A stretch of DNA of 64,000 nucleotides from Aliivibrio fischeri (GTDB lineage Bacteria > Pseudomonadota > Gammaproteobacteria > Enterobacterales > Vibrionaceae): contig CP160629.1 of assembly GCA_038993745.2 (NCBI GenBank), positions 434,001 to 498,000 of the forward strand. Reading direction: 5' to 3'. Position numbers and translations under genes: made by a program. The notes below the pieces were generated by a model, which was not told the origin of the DNA, ran no database searches, and saw only the letters and a list, made by a program, of their open reading frames with translations. Positions 18,905 through 28,257 of this stretch are shown piece after piece (position 1 is the first letter of the stretch; each line of letters starts with the position of its first letter).

Positions 18905-20146
18905 TTATTTCTTCTTTTTCTTCGGTGCTTTTTTCTTCGCTAAAGCAGCTTTCTTCTTCGCATTTTTCTTCTGTTTATTTTTGAAAACAGGTTTTTTATG
19001 CTTAGGTTTTAGCCCTTCGATGAAGCGTTCTTTAATGATGTCATCTTCTTTGATGTAACGACCTACACGCTCCATCATTGGTTGATCATGCGCTTCAATT
19101 AAAGATACCGCATTACCTTTTTTACCAGCACGAGCGGTACGACCAATACGGTGTAAGTACACATCAGCAGTACGTGGCATGTCAAAGTTGATAACGTGTG
19201 AAACGTCAGGTAAATCAATACCACGAGCAGCAACATCTGTCGCAATTAACACGTTTACTGTTCCGTCACGGAAGCGAGCAATTGCGTTATTACGGCTTTC
19301 TTGAGCCATTTCACCTTGAATCCAAGCACAAGGGATCTTAGCTGTTTCTAAGTGACCACGAAGTTCCGCTAAACGTTCACGTGTTTTTACGAATACAATT
19401 GAGCGTTCAGCTTGCTCTGTTAAGATATTTTTTAACAGATCAATTTTATGAGCCATGTTGTCAGCACGGTGGTACCACTGAGTGATCTTTTTACGCTCAC
19501 GGCGTGATGGCTCTGCATTAATCTCTGCTGGTTCATTCAGTAGGTCTGCAGTAAAGCCTTCTACGCCACGACCTTCTAATGTCGCTGAGAATAAGAAGGT
19601 TTGCTTACGCCAGCGGCATTCTTTAGATAGACGGTCAACAACAGGGCCAAAACCCATATCTAACATGCGGTCTGCTTCATCAAGAATAAGGGTTTCAATA
19701 GCTCGGCAATCAAAGCGCTCAGCTTCAATGTACTCCATTAAACGACCAGGAGTTGCTACAACGATATCTTGAGTAGTTGCTAAAATATCAGCGTGATCTT
19801 GGTAGCTAATACCACCTGTAATCGTAAATACTTTATGACGAGTATATTTTGCTAATTGACGAGCTTCATCAGCGACTTGAATTGCTAATTCACGTGTAGG
19901 CGTCAGGATAAGAATACGAGCAGGTCCTGGTTCGCGACGAGGGAAGTCATCTAAGTGCTGAAGAGCAGGTAATAAGAATGCAGCAGATTTACCTGTCCCT
20001 GTTGGTGCAGAAGCAAGGATATCTTTACCTTCTAATGCTTCAGGGATAGTCATAGCCTGAACTTGAGTTGGACGTTGATAATCTATCTCCTCAAGAGCAC
20101 GCAATAGGTTAGGTGATAGATCGAGGTCAGCAAACGTTTTGATCAC
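18905..20146 (-). CDS. srmB: DEAD-box RNA helicase SrmB (413 aa)
   Basis: SrmB is an ATP-dependent RNA helicase that helps early assembly of the 50S ribosomal subunit. Motifs in order are Q motif (RPTQVQ), motif I APTGTGKS near residue 48, PTRELA, ATPGRL, DEAD (LILDEADRML), SAT and HRIGRTARAG near residue 335. The C-terminal tail is short and lysine-rich (ends in five K), shorter than E. coli SrmB (444). The neighbour trmN (yfiC) is also next to srmB in E. coli, supporting SrmB over other DEAD-box paralogues. Confidence 0.92.
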   Translation of the reverse strand: MIKTFADLDLSPNLLRALEEIDYQRPTQVQAMTIPEALEGKDILASAPTGTGKSAAFLLPALQHLDDFPRREPGPARILILTPTRELAIQVADEARQLAKYTRHKVFTITGGISYQDHADILATTQDIVVATPGRLMEYIEAERFDCRAIETLILDEADRMLDMGFGPVVDRLSKECRWRKQTFLFSATLEGRGVEGFTADLLNEPAEINAEPSRRERKKITQWYHRADNMAHKIDLLKNILTEQAERSIVFVKTRERLAELRGHLETAKIPCAWIQGEMAQESRNNAIARFRDGTVNVLIATDVAARGIDLPDVSHVINFDMPRTADVYLHRIGRTARAGKKGNAVSLIEAHDQPMMERVGRYIKEDDIIKERFIEGLKPKHKKPVFKNKQKKNAKKKAALAKKKAPKKKKK

Positions 20147-20234
20147 TGTTGATTCTCCGTTCAGGTATGAAATTTTAAAAATATAGTGTCAGCCGGACAT
20201 TATAGTGATCCATCTCTAATAAATCACCGATCTT

Positions 20235-20939
20235 TTAATCCATATTGAGATAAAACGTTCTAGTTAACTTAATAAAGTCGTCGCTATACCCATTTCCGTC
20301 GTGAATTGTGAGTGTACTCTCTTGATAAATATGAGGAAAAAGAGATAGCTCGATAAGAAGGCGAGTAGGAAATTTTTTTTCAGTAGTTTTTACTTTTGTT
20401 ATTTTGGTTAAATGAAAATCATCGTTTTTAGCCACTTTAATAAAAAGTTCACCTTCAAATACTGGAAGAATAAAGCTAGCACGACCCGTTGGGGAAATCA
20501 GTGTTTTACAGTGTTGTAATAGTTTGTCAAAAGGAAGGCTATCTGTATGTCGAGCGGTAGAACGTTCACCTTTTTGTGATTGTTCTCCATTATTAAAATA
20601 AGGAGGATTACAAATAATAGCGTCATATTTATGAGGTGCTTGGTAAGTAAGAAAGTCATGATGAATAAGAGTGAGTCGCTCTTTCCATGGGCTTTGACAA
20701 AAATTTAAACGAGCAACGTCAGCGGCGATTGGCATTAATTCTATGGCATCAATGTGTGCATCTGAATTTCTTTGTGCACTCATTAGGCTTAATAACCCCG
20801 TTCCAGCACCTATATCTAATATTTGGCTACACGCACTAATATCTGCCCAAGCACCTAATAGCACCCCATCAGTACTAACTGGCATTCCACATGAACCAAT
20901 ATCGATATGAAATTGTTTGAAAGTAAAGCTTTTGCTCAT
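20235..20939 (-). CDS. trmN: tRNA1(Val) (adenine37-N6)-methyltransferase TrmN/YfiC (234 aa)
   Basis: This class I SAM-dependent methyltransferase modifies A37 of tRNA-Val. The SAM motif DIGAGTGLLSLM is near residue 42 and the catalytic NPPY (IICNPPYFNNGEQ) near residue 117; the motif is typical of N6-adenine methyltransferases. It lies 88 nt upstream of srmB on the same strand. Length is slightly below E. coli YfiC (245). Confidence 0.92.
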   Translation of the reverse strand: MSKSFTFKQFHIDIGSCGMPVSTDGVLLGAWADISACSQILDIGAGTGLLSLMSAQRNSDAHIDAIELMPIAADVARLNFCQSPWKERLTLIHHDFLTYQAPHKYDAIICNPPYFNNGEQSQKGERSTARHTDSLPFDKLLQHCKTLISPTGRASFILPVFEGELFIKVAKNDDFHLTKITKVKTTEKKFPTRLLIELSLFPHIYQESTLTIHDGNGYSDDFIKLTRTFYLNMD

Positions 20940-21227
20940 AATAGGCCTATTGGGAGATGGTTGTTAATTTTGTAATTAAGTTGTTAACTGGTTTATTGTT
21001 CTATTTGGGATCTATTGTTAAATGTTTTTATACTTACCAGATATTCTGTTTGCGATTGCTTAAATAGATTAATAATCTAGTTTTTAACTAATATTTAACT
21101 AGATTATGGTGTTTTACGCTAAGGTATTGCGAACTTGTGATAATTTGTTCATTATTCTGGAAGATATATCATATATAGATATAAAACATAAAATTAAATA
21201 CACACAACATTATACAAGGGTTTTATT

Positions 21228-22541
21228 GTGAAACAGTCATTAAAACTAGCCGATATCATTGCCGTTGGCTTTATGCTTTTTGCCTTTTTCTTAGGCGCAG
21301 GCAATATTATTTTCCCACCAATTGCTGGCCAAATGGCTGGTGAGCACGTTTTTGGTGCAATGAGTGGATTTTTAATCACAGCTGTTGGTTTACCATTATT
21401 AACTATCATTGCTATTGGTGTCTCTGGTGGCTCTTGGCAGCACCTAACACGTGACCTACCTCCTAAAGTAGCAATGATAATGGCAATTTTAATGTTTGTT
21501 ATTATTGGTCCTGCTTTTGCTGCTCCTCGAACAGGTTTGGTGGCATATGAAATGGCAGCGAAACCATTTATCGGAGCGGATGCAGGTCAATTTTCACTGA
21601 CTCTATTTTCAATTGTATTCTTCTCTATCGCAATGTTTTTTGCATGGTCTCAAGGTAAATTGATTGACACTATTGGTAAGTTTTTAACGCCAGCATTGTT
21701 CATTGGGTTAATTGTGCTTGCTATTGCTGTATTCGTTAATCCTCAAGGTGATATTGTTGCTGCTACAGGTAAGTATGTTGATAGCCCTCTAACAACAGGA
21801 TTTTTTGAAGGTTACAATACAATGGATACGTTTGGTGCCTTAATGTTTGGTATTTTGATCATCGATGCATTGAAGAGCAAAGGTATTACAGAGCATAAAG
21901 CGACAACTAAATATTTAACGATTGCTGGTTTAATTGCGGCATCGGGCTTAGCTTTTGTGTACGTATCATTATTCTACTTAGGTGCAACGTCTAGTACGGT
22001 TGCAGCAGGGGCTGATAATGGTGGGGCAATACTAACAGCTTATACTCATGCATTGTTTGGTACTTCTGGGCAGACGGTATTATCTGTTATTGTATTAATT
22101 GCTTGTTTAACAACGGCTATTGGTCTGATTTCAGCTTGCGCAGATTACTTTAGCTCAATCTGTAAAGTGACATATAAGTCTTGGGTTATTATTGTTGGTG
22201 TAGCATGTGCAGTAGTTGCTAATGTTGGATTAACTCAGCTAATTACGCTTTCGGTTCCTGTATTATTCTTACTTTACCCGGTAGCAATTGCATTAGTTGT
22301 GTTGGCTTTTATTCGTAAAATGATGCCAAATCCACAATTAGCTTATCGTGTCGTTATTTCTGTTGCGACGTGTTTTGCGATATTAGATGCTGCGAAAGTT
22401 GCTGGTGCGGATATGTCTGCTTTCTCAATGTTACCAATGTTTGACCATGGTATGGCTTGGGTGATTCCAACATTTGCTTCGATGATCATTGTTCGTTTTG
22501 TCGGTAAGAAAGAAGACGAATTAGTGACTGAAAATGCATAA
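21228..22541 (+). CDS. brnQ: Branched-chain amino acid:cation symporter BrnQ (437 aa)
   Basis: This LIVCS-family inner-membrane transporter imports leucine, isoleucine and valine with Na+ or H+. About 12 hydrophobic helices are visible, with the family N-terminus GFMLFAFFLGAGNIIFPP near residues 16-33. The start is GTG at 21228 with CAAGGG 7 nt upstream. It is monocistronic. The 288-bp upstream gap to trmN is AT-rich and must contain its promoter; I see no clear operator in it. Confidence 0.93.
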   Translation: MKQSLKLADIIAVGFMLFAFFLGAGNIIFPPIAGQMAGEHVFGAMSGFLITAVGLPLLTIIAIGVSGGSWQHLTRDLPPKVAMIMAILMFVIIGPAFAAPRTGLVAYEMAAKPFIGADAGQFSLTLFSIVFFSIAMFFAWSQGKLIDTIGKFLTPALFIGLIVLAIAVFVNPQGDIVAATGKYVDSPLTTGFFEGYNTMDTFGALMFGILIIDALKSKGITEHKATTKYLTIAGLIAASGLAFVYVSLFYLGATSSTVAAGADNGGAILTAYTHALFGTSGQTVLSVIVLIACLTTAIGLISACADYFSSICKVTYKSWVIIVGVACAVVANVGLTQLITLSVPVLFLLYPVAIALVVLAFIRKMMPNPQLAYRVVISVATCFAILDAAKVAGADMSAFSMLPMFDHGMAWVIPTFASMIIVRFVGKKEDELVTENA

Positions 22542-22549
22542 TTTTAGGG

Positions 22550-22660
22550 ACTAGAGACTAGAGACTATAAGAGCGAGTATAACTGTTTAAGTTCACTCGC
22601 TCTTTTCTTTTATAGTAATGCAGTGCTCTAGCTAGCAAAGCGTATCGTTTCTAGTTCTAA
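22550..22660. repeat. Intergenic repeat element between brnQ and fldB
   Basis: The segment begins with a 7-bp tandem repeat (ACTAGAG at 22550-22556 and 22557-22563, then ACTA). It contains the brnQ terminator and ends with an 18-mer (22628-22645) that matches 16/18 with 18882-18899 downstream of srmB. Both copies lie just past the stop of a minus-strand gene in a convergent pair. Confidence 0.45.
22569..22611 (+). terminator. Rho-independent terminator after brnQ
   Basis: AAGAGCGAGT (22569-22578) pairs perfectly with ACTCGCTCTT (22595-22604), followed by a T-rich tract. It lies between convergent brnQ and fldB. Confidence 0.85.
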
Positions 22661-23181
22661 AGTGACTCGTGATATTCTACTAAAACCTGCTCACACCACT
22701 GCTCAATACGCTCATCACTTTTATCATACTGACTGTCTTCATCTAGAGCTAAACCAACAAAGTGAGATTCATCTTCAGTTAATGCTTTTGATGCGTCGAA
22801 TTGGTAACCTTCATTTTTCCAATAGCCAATGAATTTAGCATTCGTTGCTTTTAATTCATCATGTAATAAGCCCATGGCATCTAAGAACCATTCACCGTAG
22901 CCTTCTTGATCGCCAAGACCAAATAATGCAATTGTTTTTCCATCTAGAGATAGGCCATCTAACTCTTCCCAGACGGCTAACCAATCTTCTTGGATTTCAC
23001 CAAAATCCCATGTAGAGATCCCAAGTAATAAAAGATCGTAATCATTCATTGTGGTCACTGGTGTCTCTTTAATATTAAAGACATCAACAAGATCCTCTCC
23101 AATAAAAGCTCTGATTTTTTCAGATGCCATTTCGGTATAACAAGTTGAAGAACCATAAAACAGACCGATTTTCATTTTCAT
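22657..23181 (-). CDS. fldB: Flavodoxin FldB (174 aa)
   Basis: This long-chain flavodoxin carries electrons through FMN. The FMN phosphate loop is GSSTCYTEM near residues 10-18 and the isoalloxazine-contact loops include [12 protein letters not shown] near 56 and [11 protein letters not shown] near 90. I call FldB rather than FldA from these sequence details and because it is divergent from xerD, the same neighbour as in E. coli. Confidence 0.92.
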   Translation of the reverse strand: MKMKIGLFYGSSTCYTEMASEKIRAFIGEDLVDVFNIKETPVTTMNDYDLLLLGISTWDFGEIQEDWLAVWEELDGLSLDGKTIALFGLGDQEGYGEWFLDAMGLLHDELKATNAKFIGYWKNEGYQFDASKALTEDESHFVGLALDEDSQYDKSDERIEQWCEQVLVEYHESL

Positions 23182-23320
23182 TACCTTAACGATGAATAAA
23201 TATAGAGTTAGTTTACCGTAAATGATTATTAAAATTAAACTTGCATTTAAAGTGGGTAAAATTGTTTAATACTGTAATTCTAACCAGTGTTTTCTGGAAT
23301 GTACGTTAAGTGGTAAGTAG

Positions 23321-24216
23321 ATGAATAATGATATGGCATTAATGGAGCGTTTTTAGATACCATGTGGATGGAGCGTGGCCTGTCTGAAAATACGTTGGCT
23401 TCATATCGAAACGATTTAGTGAAGTTGTTGCAGTGGTTAGAAGATAATCACTATAAATGTGCTTCTATTTCAGCGATGGGACTTAATGAGTTTCAAGCTT
23501 ATTTAGTTGATAAAGAATATAAACAAACTTCTCGAGCTCGAATGCTGTCTGCATTACGTCGTTTTTTTCAGTATTTACATCGTGAAAAAATCCGCGGAGA
23601 TGATCCCACAGCATTACTTGCTAGCCCTAAATTACCTCAACGCTTACCAAAAGATTTAAGTGAAGAGCAAGTTGATGCGTTGCTTAATGCTCCGAATGTC
23701 GAAGATCCTCTAGAGCTTCGAGATCGAGCAATGTTAGAACTACTTTATGCAACAGGTTTACGTGTTACTGAGCTAGTTAGCTTAACCATGGAAAATGTAA
23801 GTTTACGCCAAGGTGTTGTACGAGTTACTGGTAAAGGTGATAAAGAACGTTTAGTCCCAATGGGAGAGAATGCCGTAGATTGGATTGAGCAGTTTTTAAC
23901 TCATGGTCGTCCAATGCTGCTTGGTGAAAAAAGTTCGGATGTCGTGTTTCCTAGTAAACGAGCAAAACAAATGACTCGTCAGACATTTTGGCACCGAATT
24001 AAGCATTATGCTGTTATTGCTGGTATTGATTCTGATAAATTATCGCCACACGTATTGCGACATGCTTTTGCTACACATCTTTTAAACTATGGCGCAGATC
24101 TCCGTGTTGTACAAATGTTGTTAGGACATAGTGATCTTTCAACAACACAAATATATACTCATGTAGCAACGGAACGTTTGAAGCAAATTCATCAAGAGCA
24201 TCACCCTCGCTCATAA
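23321..24216 (+). pseudogene. xerD: Site-specific recombinase XerD, interrupted by a 1-nt deletion near the start
   Basis: XerD with XerC resolves chromosome dimers at dif. The catalytic set is intact: Arg in ATGLRVTEL, HVLRHAFATHLL (H-x-x-R), LLGHSDLSTTQIYTHV (H and the nucleophile Tyr). The conserved N-terminus MNNDMALMERF starts at 23321 in one frame and meets a TAG; the continuation LDTMWMERGLSENTL is in another frame. Adding one T to the run 23350-23354 joins them into a 298-residue protein, exactly the E. coli length. An ATG at 23362 could produce a 284-residue form lacking about 14 residues. A missing base in the sequence is the likeliest cause. Confidence 0.9.
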
Positions 24217-24290
24217 TTGAGGGAACTTCTGGTGGTTTAAAAACTCTAAACTTCAAATCTTCTACAATTACATTTTTTATAGGTACCCTT

Positions 24291-25067
24291 ATGTCATTTA
24301 TTCGCCGAACTAGTGCGATGATCATTGCTTTAATGAGCGTAGTTTCTTTTACTGCATGTTCAGATGAACAAGCAAAAAACCAGGATGCGTCACCTTCTGC
24401 TGTTGAGGCTGCTCAACCTGATGCAGAACAAGCTATTACTCAGCGACTAACGACTTTAGGTTTGCCTGTAGAAGCTATCCATGATTCTGAAGTAGATGGT
24501 TTTAAACAAGTTGAAACACCGTTTGGGATTTTTTACGTATCTTCAGATGGTAAGCATTTTATTCAAGGTCGAATTTTTGAGTTTGATGAAAATGGCGACA
24601 TGAAAGATTTATTAGCTGCTCGTTTTGCTAAATTGGTGGATAGCCAAAGCGAAAATATGATTGTATTCCCAGCTAAAAACGAAAAACACGTTATTACTGT
24701 ATTTACAGATATTACTTGTGGTTACTGTACAAAACTGCATAAAGAGATGAAAGACTATAATGATGCGGGTATTACCGTTCGTTATTTAGCATACCCTCGC
24801 CAAGGCTACCAAGGATCAGTTGCTGATAAAATGGCTCAAATTTGGTGTGCTGATGATAAACAGCAAGCAATGGAAGATGCAAAATCAAATCGTCCAATTA
24901 ATGGTTCAAAACCTGCAACTGCAGAGTGTAAAAACATCATTAAAGAACAGTATTTATTAGGTAGAAAGATGGGTGTAAATGGAACACCAGCAATCGTTCT
25001 TCCAAGTGGTGATCTTGTTCCTGGATACAAACCAGCACGAGAGCTTCTATCTGATTTAGAAAAATAA
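24291..25067 (+). CDS. dsbC: Thiol:disulfide interchange protein DsbC (258 aa)
   Basis: DsbC is a dimeric periplasmic disulfide isomerase. The active site CGYC lies in DITCGYCTKLHKEM near residue 142, and the N-terminal dimerisation domain precedes it. It is followed by recJ, the E. coli xerD-dsbC-recJ order. The signal region is unusual: its hydrophobic stretch ends in FTAC followed by Ser, which resembles a lipobox (Cys near residue 24), and a linker of about 20 residues follows before the mature-domain homology. This may mean a lipid-anchored form; ordinary cleavage is also possible. Confidence 0.93.
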   Translation: MSFIRRTSAMIIALMSVVSFTACSDEQAKNQDASPSAVEAAQPDAEQAITQRLTTLGLPVEAIHDSEVDGFKQVETPFGIFYVSSDGKHFIQGRIFEFDENGDMKDLLAARFAKLVDSQSENMIVFPAKNEKHVITVFTDITCGYCTKLHKEMKDYNDAGITVRYLAYPRQGYQGSVADKMAQIWCADDKQQAMEDAKSNRPINGSKPATAECKNIIKEQYLLGRKMGVNGTPAIVLPSGDLVPGYKPARELLSDLEK

Positions 25068-25088
25068 TTCAGTAAAGCCATTCATTTT

Positions 25089-25115
25089 AATCCCCGTATA
25101 TGCGGGGATTTTTTT
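25089..25115 (+). terminator. Rho-independent terminator between dsbC and recJ
   Basis: AATCCCCG (25089-25096) pairs with CGGGGATT (25103-25110), followed by a T run to 25115. It lies just before the recJ ribosome site, so read-through or an internal promoter must serve recJ. Confidence 0.85.
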
Positions 25116-25137
25116 ATTGAAAAACTAGGTGAAATTC

Positions 25138-26877
25138 ATGATTGAAGTGAAACGTCGAACAGTACCATCCTCAACTCAACTTCCTGATTCGATACCTCCG
25201 ATTTTGCAGCGAATTTATGCAGCGAGAGGGATTACATCAAGCTCGCAGCTTGAGCGTGGTGCAAAATTTTTACTATCATTTCAATCAATGCACGGTATTT
25301 CTAAAGCTGTAGATATCCTAGTTGAAGCAATTCAAAAGCAAACTCGTATTATCGTTGTTGGGGATTTTGATGCCGATGGTGCAACCAGTTCAGCATTATC
25401 TGTAATGGCATTTCGTATGATGGGAAGTCAAAATGTCGATTACTTGGTGCCTAACCGATTTGAAGACGGCTATGGCTTGAGTCCTGATGTTGTGGATCAA
25501 GCAAAAGAGATGGGTGCTGAGATCATCATGACCGTTGATAATGGTGTTTCATCCATTGATGGTGTTTTGAAAGCAAAAGAATATGGTATGCAAGTTGTGG
25601 TAACGGATCATCACTTACCTGGTGCTCATTTGCCTCTTGCTGATGCGATTGTAAACCCTAATTTAGAGGCGTGCGCATTCCCATCTAAATCTTTAGCAGG
25701 TGTAGGTGTTGCCTTTTATTTAATGCTTGCTATTCGTGCTCGTCTTCGTGAAATAAATTGGTTTGAAAAACAAAATATAGCGATACCGAATTTAGCTGAT
25801 TTACTTGATTTAGTTGCGCTTGGGACTGTGGCTGACTTAGTTGCTTTGGATGAAAATAATCGAATTCTTGTTCATCAAGGTATTCAACGCATTCGCGCTG
25901 GTAAGTGTCGACCAGGGATCCAAGCGCTGATTGAAGTGGCTAACCGAGTTCCATCACGTATTGTTGCTTCTGACTTTGGGTTTGCGTTAGGCCCAAGAAT
26001 AAATGCAGCGGGTCGTTTGGATGATATGTCATTTGGCGTTGAGCTTTTAATGTCAAATAACATTCATGCCGCTCGTCGTATGGCGGCAGAATTAGATTCA
26101 TTAAATCAAACTCGAAAAGAAATTGAGCAGGGCATGAAAGAAGAAGCCATGGCTATTTGTGAGCGATTAGAGTTTGGTGCTCAAAGTGAATTGCCTTTTG
26201 GATTGGTGTTGTTTCAGCGTGATTGGCACCAAGGTGTTATTGGTATTTTGGCTTCACGTATAAAAGAAAAATATCATCGTCCTGTCATTGCTTTTGCTGA
26301 CGGTGGTGATGGTTTTATTAAAGGATCATGCCGCTCTATTGCAGGCTTTCATATGCGTGATGCATTAGATTTGATTGATACTAGAAATCCAGGCCTTATT
26401 TTGAAATTTGGTGGACATGCTATGGCTGCTGGATTAACCATTAAAGAGGCGGATTACAAAAAATTCAGTCAAGCTTTTGATGATGTCGTCCGTGAGTCGG
26501 TAGAAGAAGAAGCTCTTAAAGGGATTATTTTATCTGATGGTGCACTAACACCAGAAGAATTTACATTAGGTACGGCTGAAATTATCCGTGCGGGTGGACC
26601 ATGGGGACAAGCTTTTCCTGAGCCTATTTTTGATGGTGAATTTAAAGTATTAAACCAACGTCTAGTGGGCGAAAAACATCTTAAATTAATGTTAGAGCCG
26701 ATTCACCGTGATTTTCCAACCAATAAAATGGTTGATGCTATCGCATTTAATATTGATGTTCGCCGTTGGCCAGATGCTTCAGTTCAAAAAGTAAAGTTAG
26801 CTTATCGACTCGATATTAATGAATTTCGTGGAAATCAGACCTTACAGCTTATGGTTGAGAACATTGAACCACTTTAA
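25138..26877 (+). CDS. recJ: Single-strand DNA exonuclease RecJ (579 aa)
   Basis: RecJ is a 5'-3' ssDNA exonuclease in recombination and mismatch repair. DHH-family motifs are visible: VVGDFDADGATSS near residue 75, TVDNGVSS, VVTDHHLPG near 157, and the DHHA1 signature KFGGHAMAAG near 422. I prefer the ATG at 25138 over the in-frame GTG 9 nt upstream because AGGTGA lies at proper spacing and overlaps that GTG. Length is close to E. coli RecJ (577). Confidence 0.95.
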   Translation: MIEVKRRTVPSSTQLPDSIPPILQRIYAARGITSSSQLERGAKFLLSFQSMHGISKAVDILVEAIQKQTRIIVVGDFDADGATSSALSVMAFRMMGSQNVDYLVPNRFEDGYGLSPDVVDQAKEMGAEIIMTVDNGVSSIDGVLKAKEYGMQVVVTDHHLPGAHLPLADAIVNPNLEACAFPSKSLAGVGVAFYLMLAIRARLREINWFEKQNIAIPNLADLLDLVALGTVADLVALDENNRILVHQGIQRIRAGKCRPGIQALIEVANRVPSRIVASDFGFALGPRINAAGRLDDMSFGVELLMSNNIHAARRMAAELDSLNQTRKEIEQGMKEEAMAICERLEFGAQSELPFGLVLFQRDWHQGVIGILASRIKEKYHRPVIAFADGGDGFIKGSCRSIAGFHMRDALDLIDTRNPGLILKFGGHAMAAGLTIKEADYKKFSQAFDDVVRESVEEEALKGIILSDGALTPEEFTLGTAEIIRAGGPWGQAFPEPIFDGEFKVLNQRLVGEKHLKLMLEPIHRDFPTNKMVDAIAFNIDVRRWPDASVQKVKLAYRLDINEFRGNQTLQLMVENIEPL

Positions 26878-26914
26878 TTCATGAATAATCCGTAAAACAC
26901 GTTAATTTTCACTG

Positions 26915-26947
26915 AACAACTCATTAAAAAAGACTTAATGAGTTGTT
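26915..26947. repeat. Perfect 13-bp inverted repeat after recJ
   Basis: AACAACTCATTAA (26915-26927) and TTAATGAGTTGTT (26935-26947) form a long stem with a 7-nt loop in the recJ-prfB gap. No clear T tract follows, so intrinsic termination is possible but weak. Confidence 0.5.
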
Positions 26948-27146
26948 ATGTTTATGGTCTAGTTGCAAACAGATAGGCCTTATTTTTCTTTGGGAAGTTA
27001 AATAAAAAACGTTTTGGTGTGATGTTTTTTACACCATTTTCTCAATCTTTATTGTTCTTGCTTTCAGAGGGTGAAATACCTCGATTTCTATCACACTTTT
27101 GGTTAAAATCTCTCGGTTATTTTTTATTCGGCGATGATAAAACACC

Positions 27147-28244
27147 ATGTTCGAAATTAATCCTATTAAAAACCGTCTCCAGGATGTGTCTGAACGCACA
27201 AATATCCTGAGGGGTACCTTTGACTATGACGCTAAAAAAGAGCGTCTAGAAGAAGTAAATGCAGAGCTAGAACAACCGGATGTATGGAATGAACCTGAAC
27301 GTGCACAAGCACTAGGTAAAGAACGTGCATCACTAGAAGCTGTTGTTGAAACCATTGATCTTTTAGATCAAGGTGTTGAAGACGTAGATGGCTTACTAGA
27401 ACTTGCGGTTGAAGAAGAAGATCAAGAAACCTTTGATGAAATTGAACCGGAACTGGCTGAGTTAGAAGCTAAGCTAGCGAAACTTGAGTTTCGTCGTATG
27501 TTCTCTGGTGATCACGATGCTTCTGACTGTTATATCGATCTTCAATCAGGCTCTGGTGGTACAGAGGCTCAAGATTGGACTTCTATGATGCTGCGTATGT
27601 ATTTACGTTGGGCTGAAGCAAAAGGCTTCAAAGTAGAAGTTATCGAAGTATCAGAAGGTGAAGTTGCTGGTCTTAAAGGCGCAACAGTTCGTATCGCTGG
27701 TGAATACGCTTATGGTTGGTTACGTACAGAAACTGGTGTTCACCGTTTAGTTCGTAAATCGCCATTTGATTCTAGTGGTCGTCGCCATACTTCATTTGCA
27801 TCTGCATTTATTTATCCAGAGATTGATGACAACATTCAGATTGATATCAACCCTTCTGATTTACGTATTGATGTTTACCGTGCTTCTGGTGCGGGTGGTC
27901 AACACGTAAACACCACCGAATCTGCGGTACGTATTACTCACGTACCAACAAATATCGTTGTTCAGTGTCAGAATGACCGTTCTCAGCATAAGAACAAAGA
28001 TCAAGCAATGAAGCAGTTACGTGCGAAATTGTTTGAGTATGAGTTGCAAAAACAAAATGCTGAAAAACAGGCCAATGAAGACGCTAAATCTGATATCGGA
28101 TGGGGCAGTCAAATTCGCTCATACGTATTAGATGATTCACGCATTAAAGATTTGCGTACCGGTGTAGAAAACCGTAATACGCAAGCCGTTTTAGACGGTG
28201 ATTTAGATAAATTTATCGAAGCCAGCTTAAAATCTGGATTATAA
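27147..28244 (+). CDS. prfB: Peptide chain release factor 2 (RF2) PrfB (365 aa)
   Basis: RF2 ends translation at UGA and UAA. The anticodon-like SPF is in [14 protein letters not shown] near residue 206 and the catalytic GGQ in GAGGQHVN near 250. In most bacteria prfB is read through a programmed +1 shift at CTT-TGA-C near codon 26. Here the remnants (AGGGG spacer and CTTTGAC) are present, but the gene is open in one frame because the G run at 27211-27214 is one base short; the protein reads LRGTFDYD instead of the usual LRGYLDYD. One added G would recreate AGG-GGG-TAC-CTT-TGA-C. It is followed by lysS. Confidence 0.95.
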   Translation: MFEINPIKNRLQDVSERTNILRGTFDYDAKKERLEEVNAELEQPDVWNEPERAQALGKERASLEAVVETIDLLDQGVEDVDGLLELAVEEEDQETFDEIEPELAELEAKLAKLEFRRMFSGDHDASDCYIDLQSGSGGTEAQDWTSMMLRMYLRWAEAKGFKVEVIEVSEGEVAGLKGATVRIAGEYAYGWLRTETGVHRLVRKSPFDSSGRRHTSFASAFIYPEIDDNIQIDINPSDLRIDVYRASGAGGQHVNTTESAVRITHVPTNIVVQCQNDRSQHKNKDQAMKQLRAKLFEYELQKQNAEKQANEDAKSDIGWGSQIRSYVLDDSRIKDLRTGVENRNTQAVLDGDLDKFIEASLKSGL

Positions 28245-28257
28245 GAAAGGGTTCATT

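Noticed and set aside
27019-27210. 63-residue ORF before and over the prfB start
   Set aside because: It overlaps the prfB coding start in another frame and is hydrophobic low-complexity sequence.
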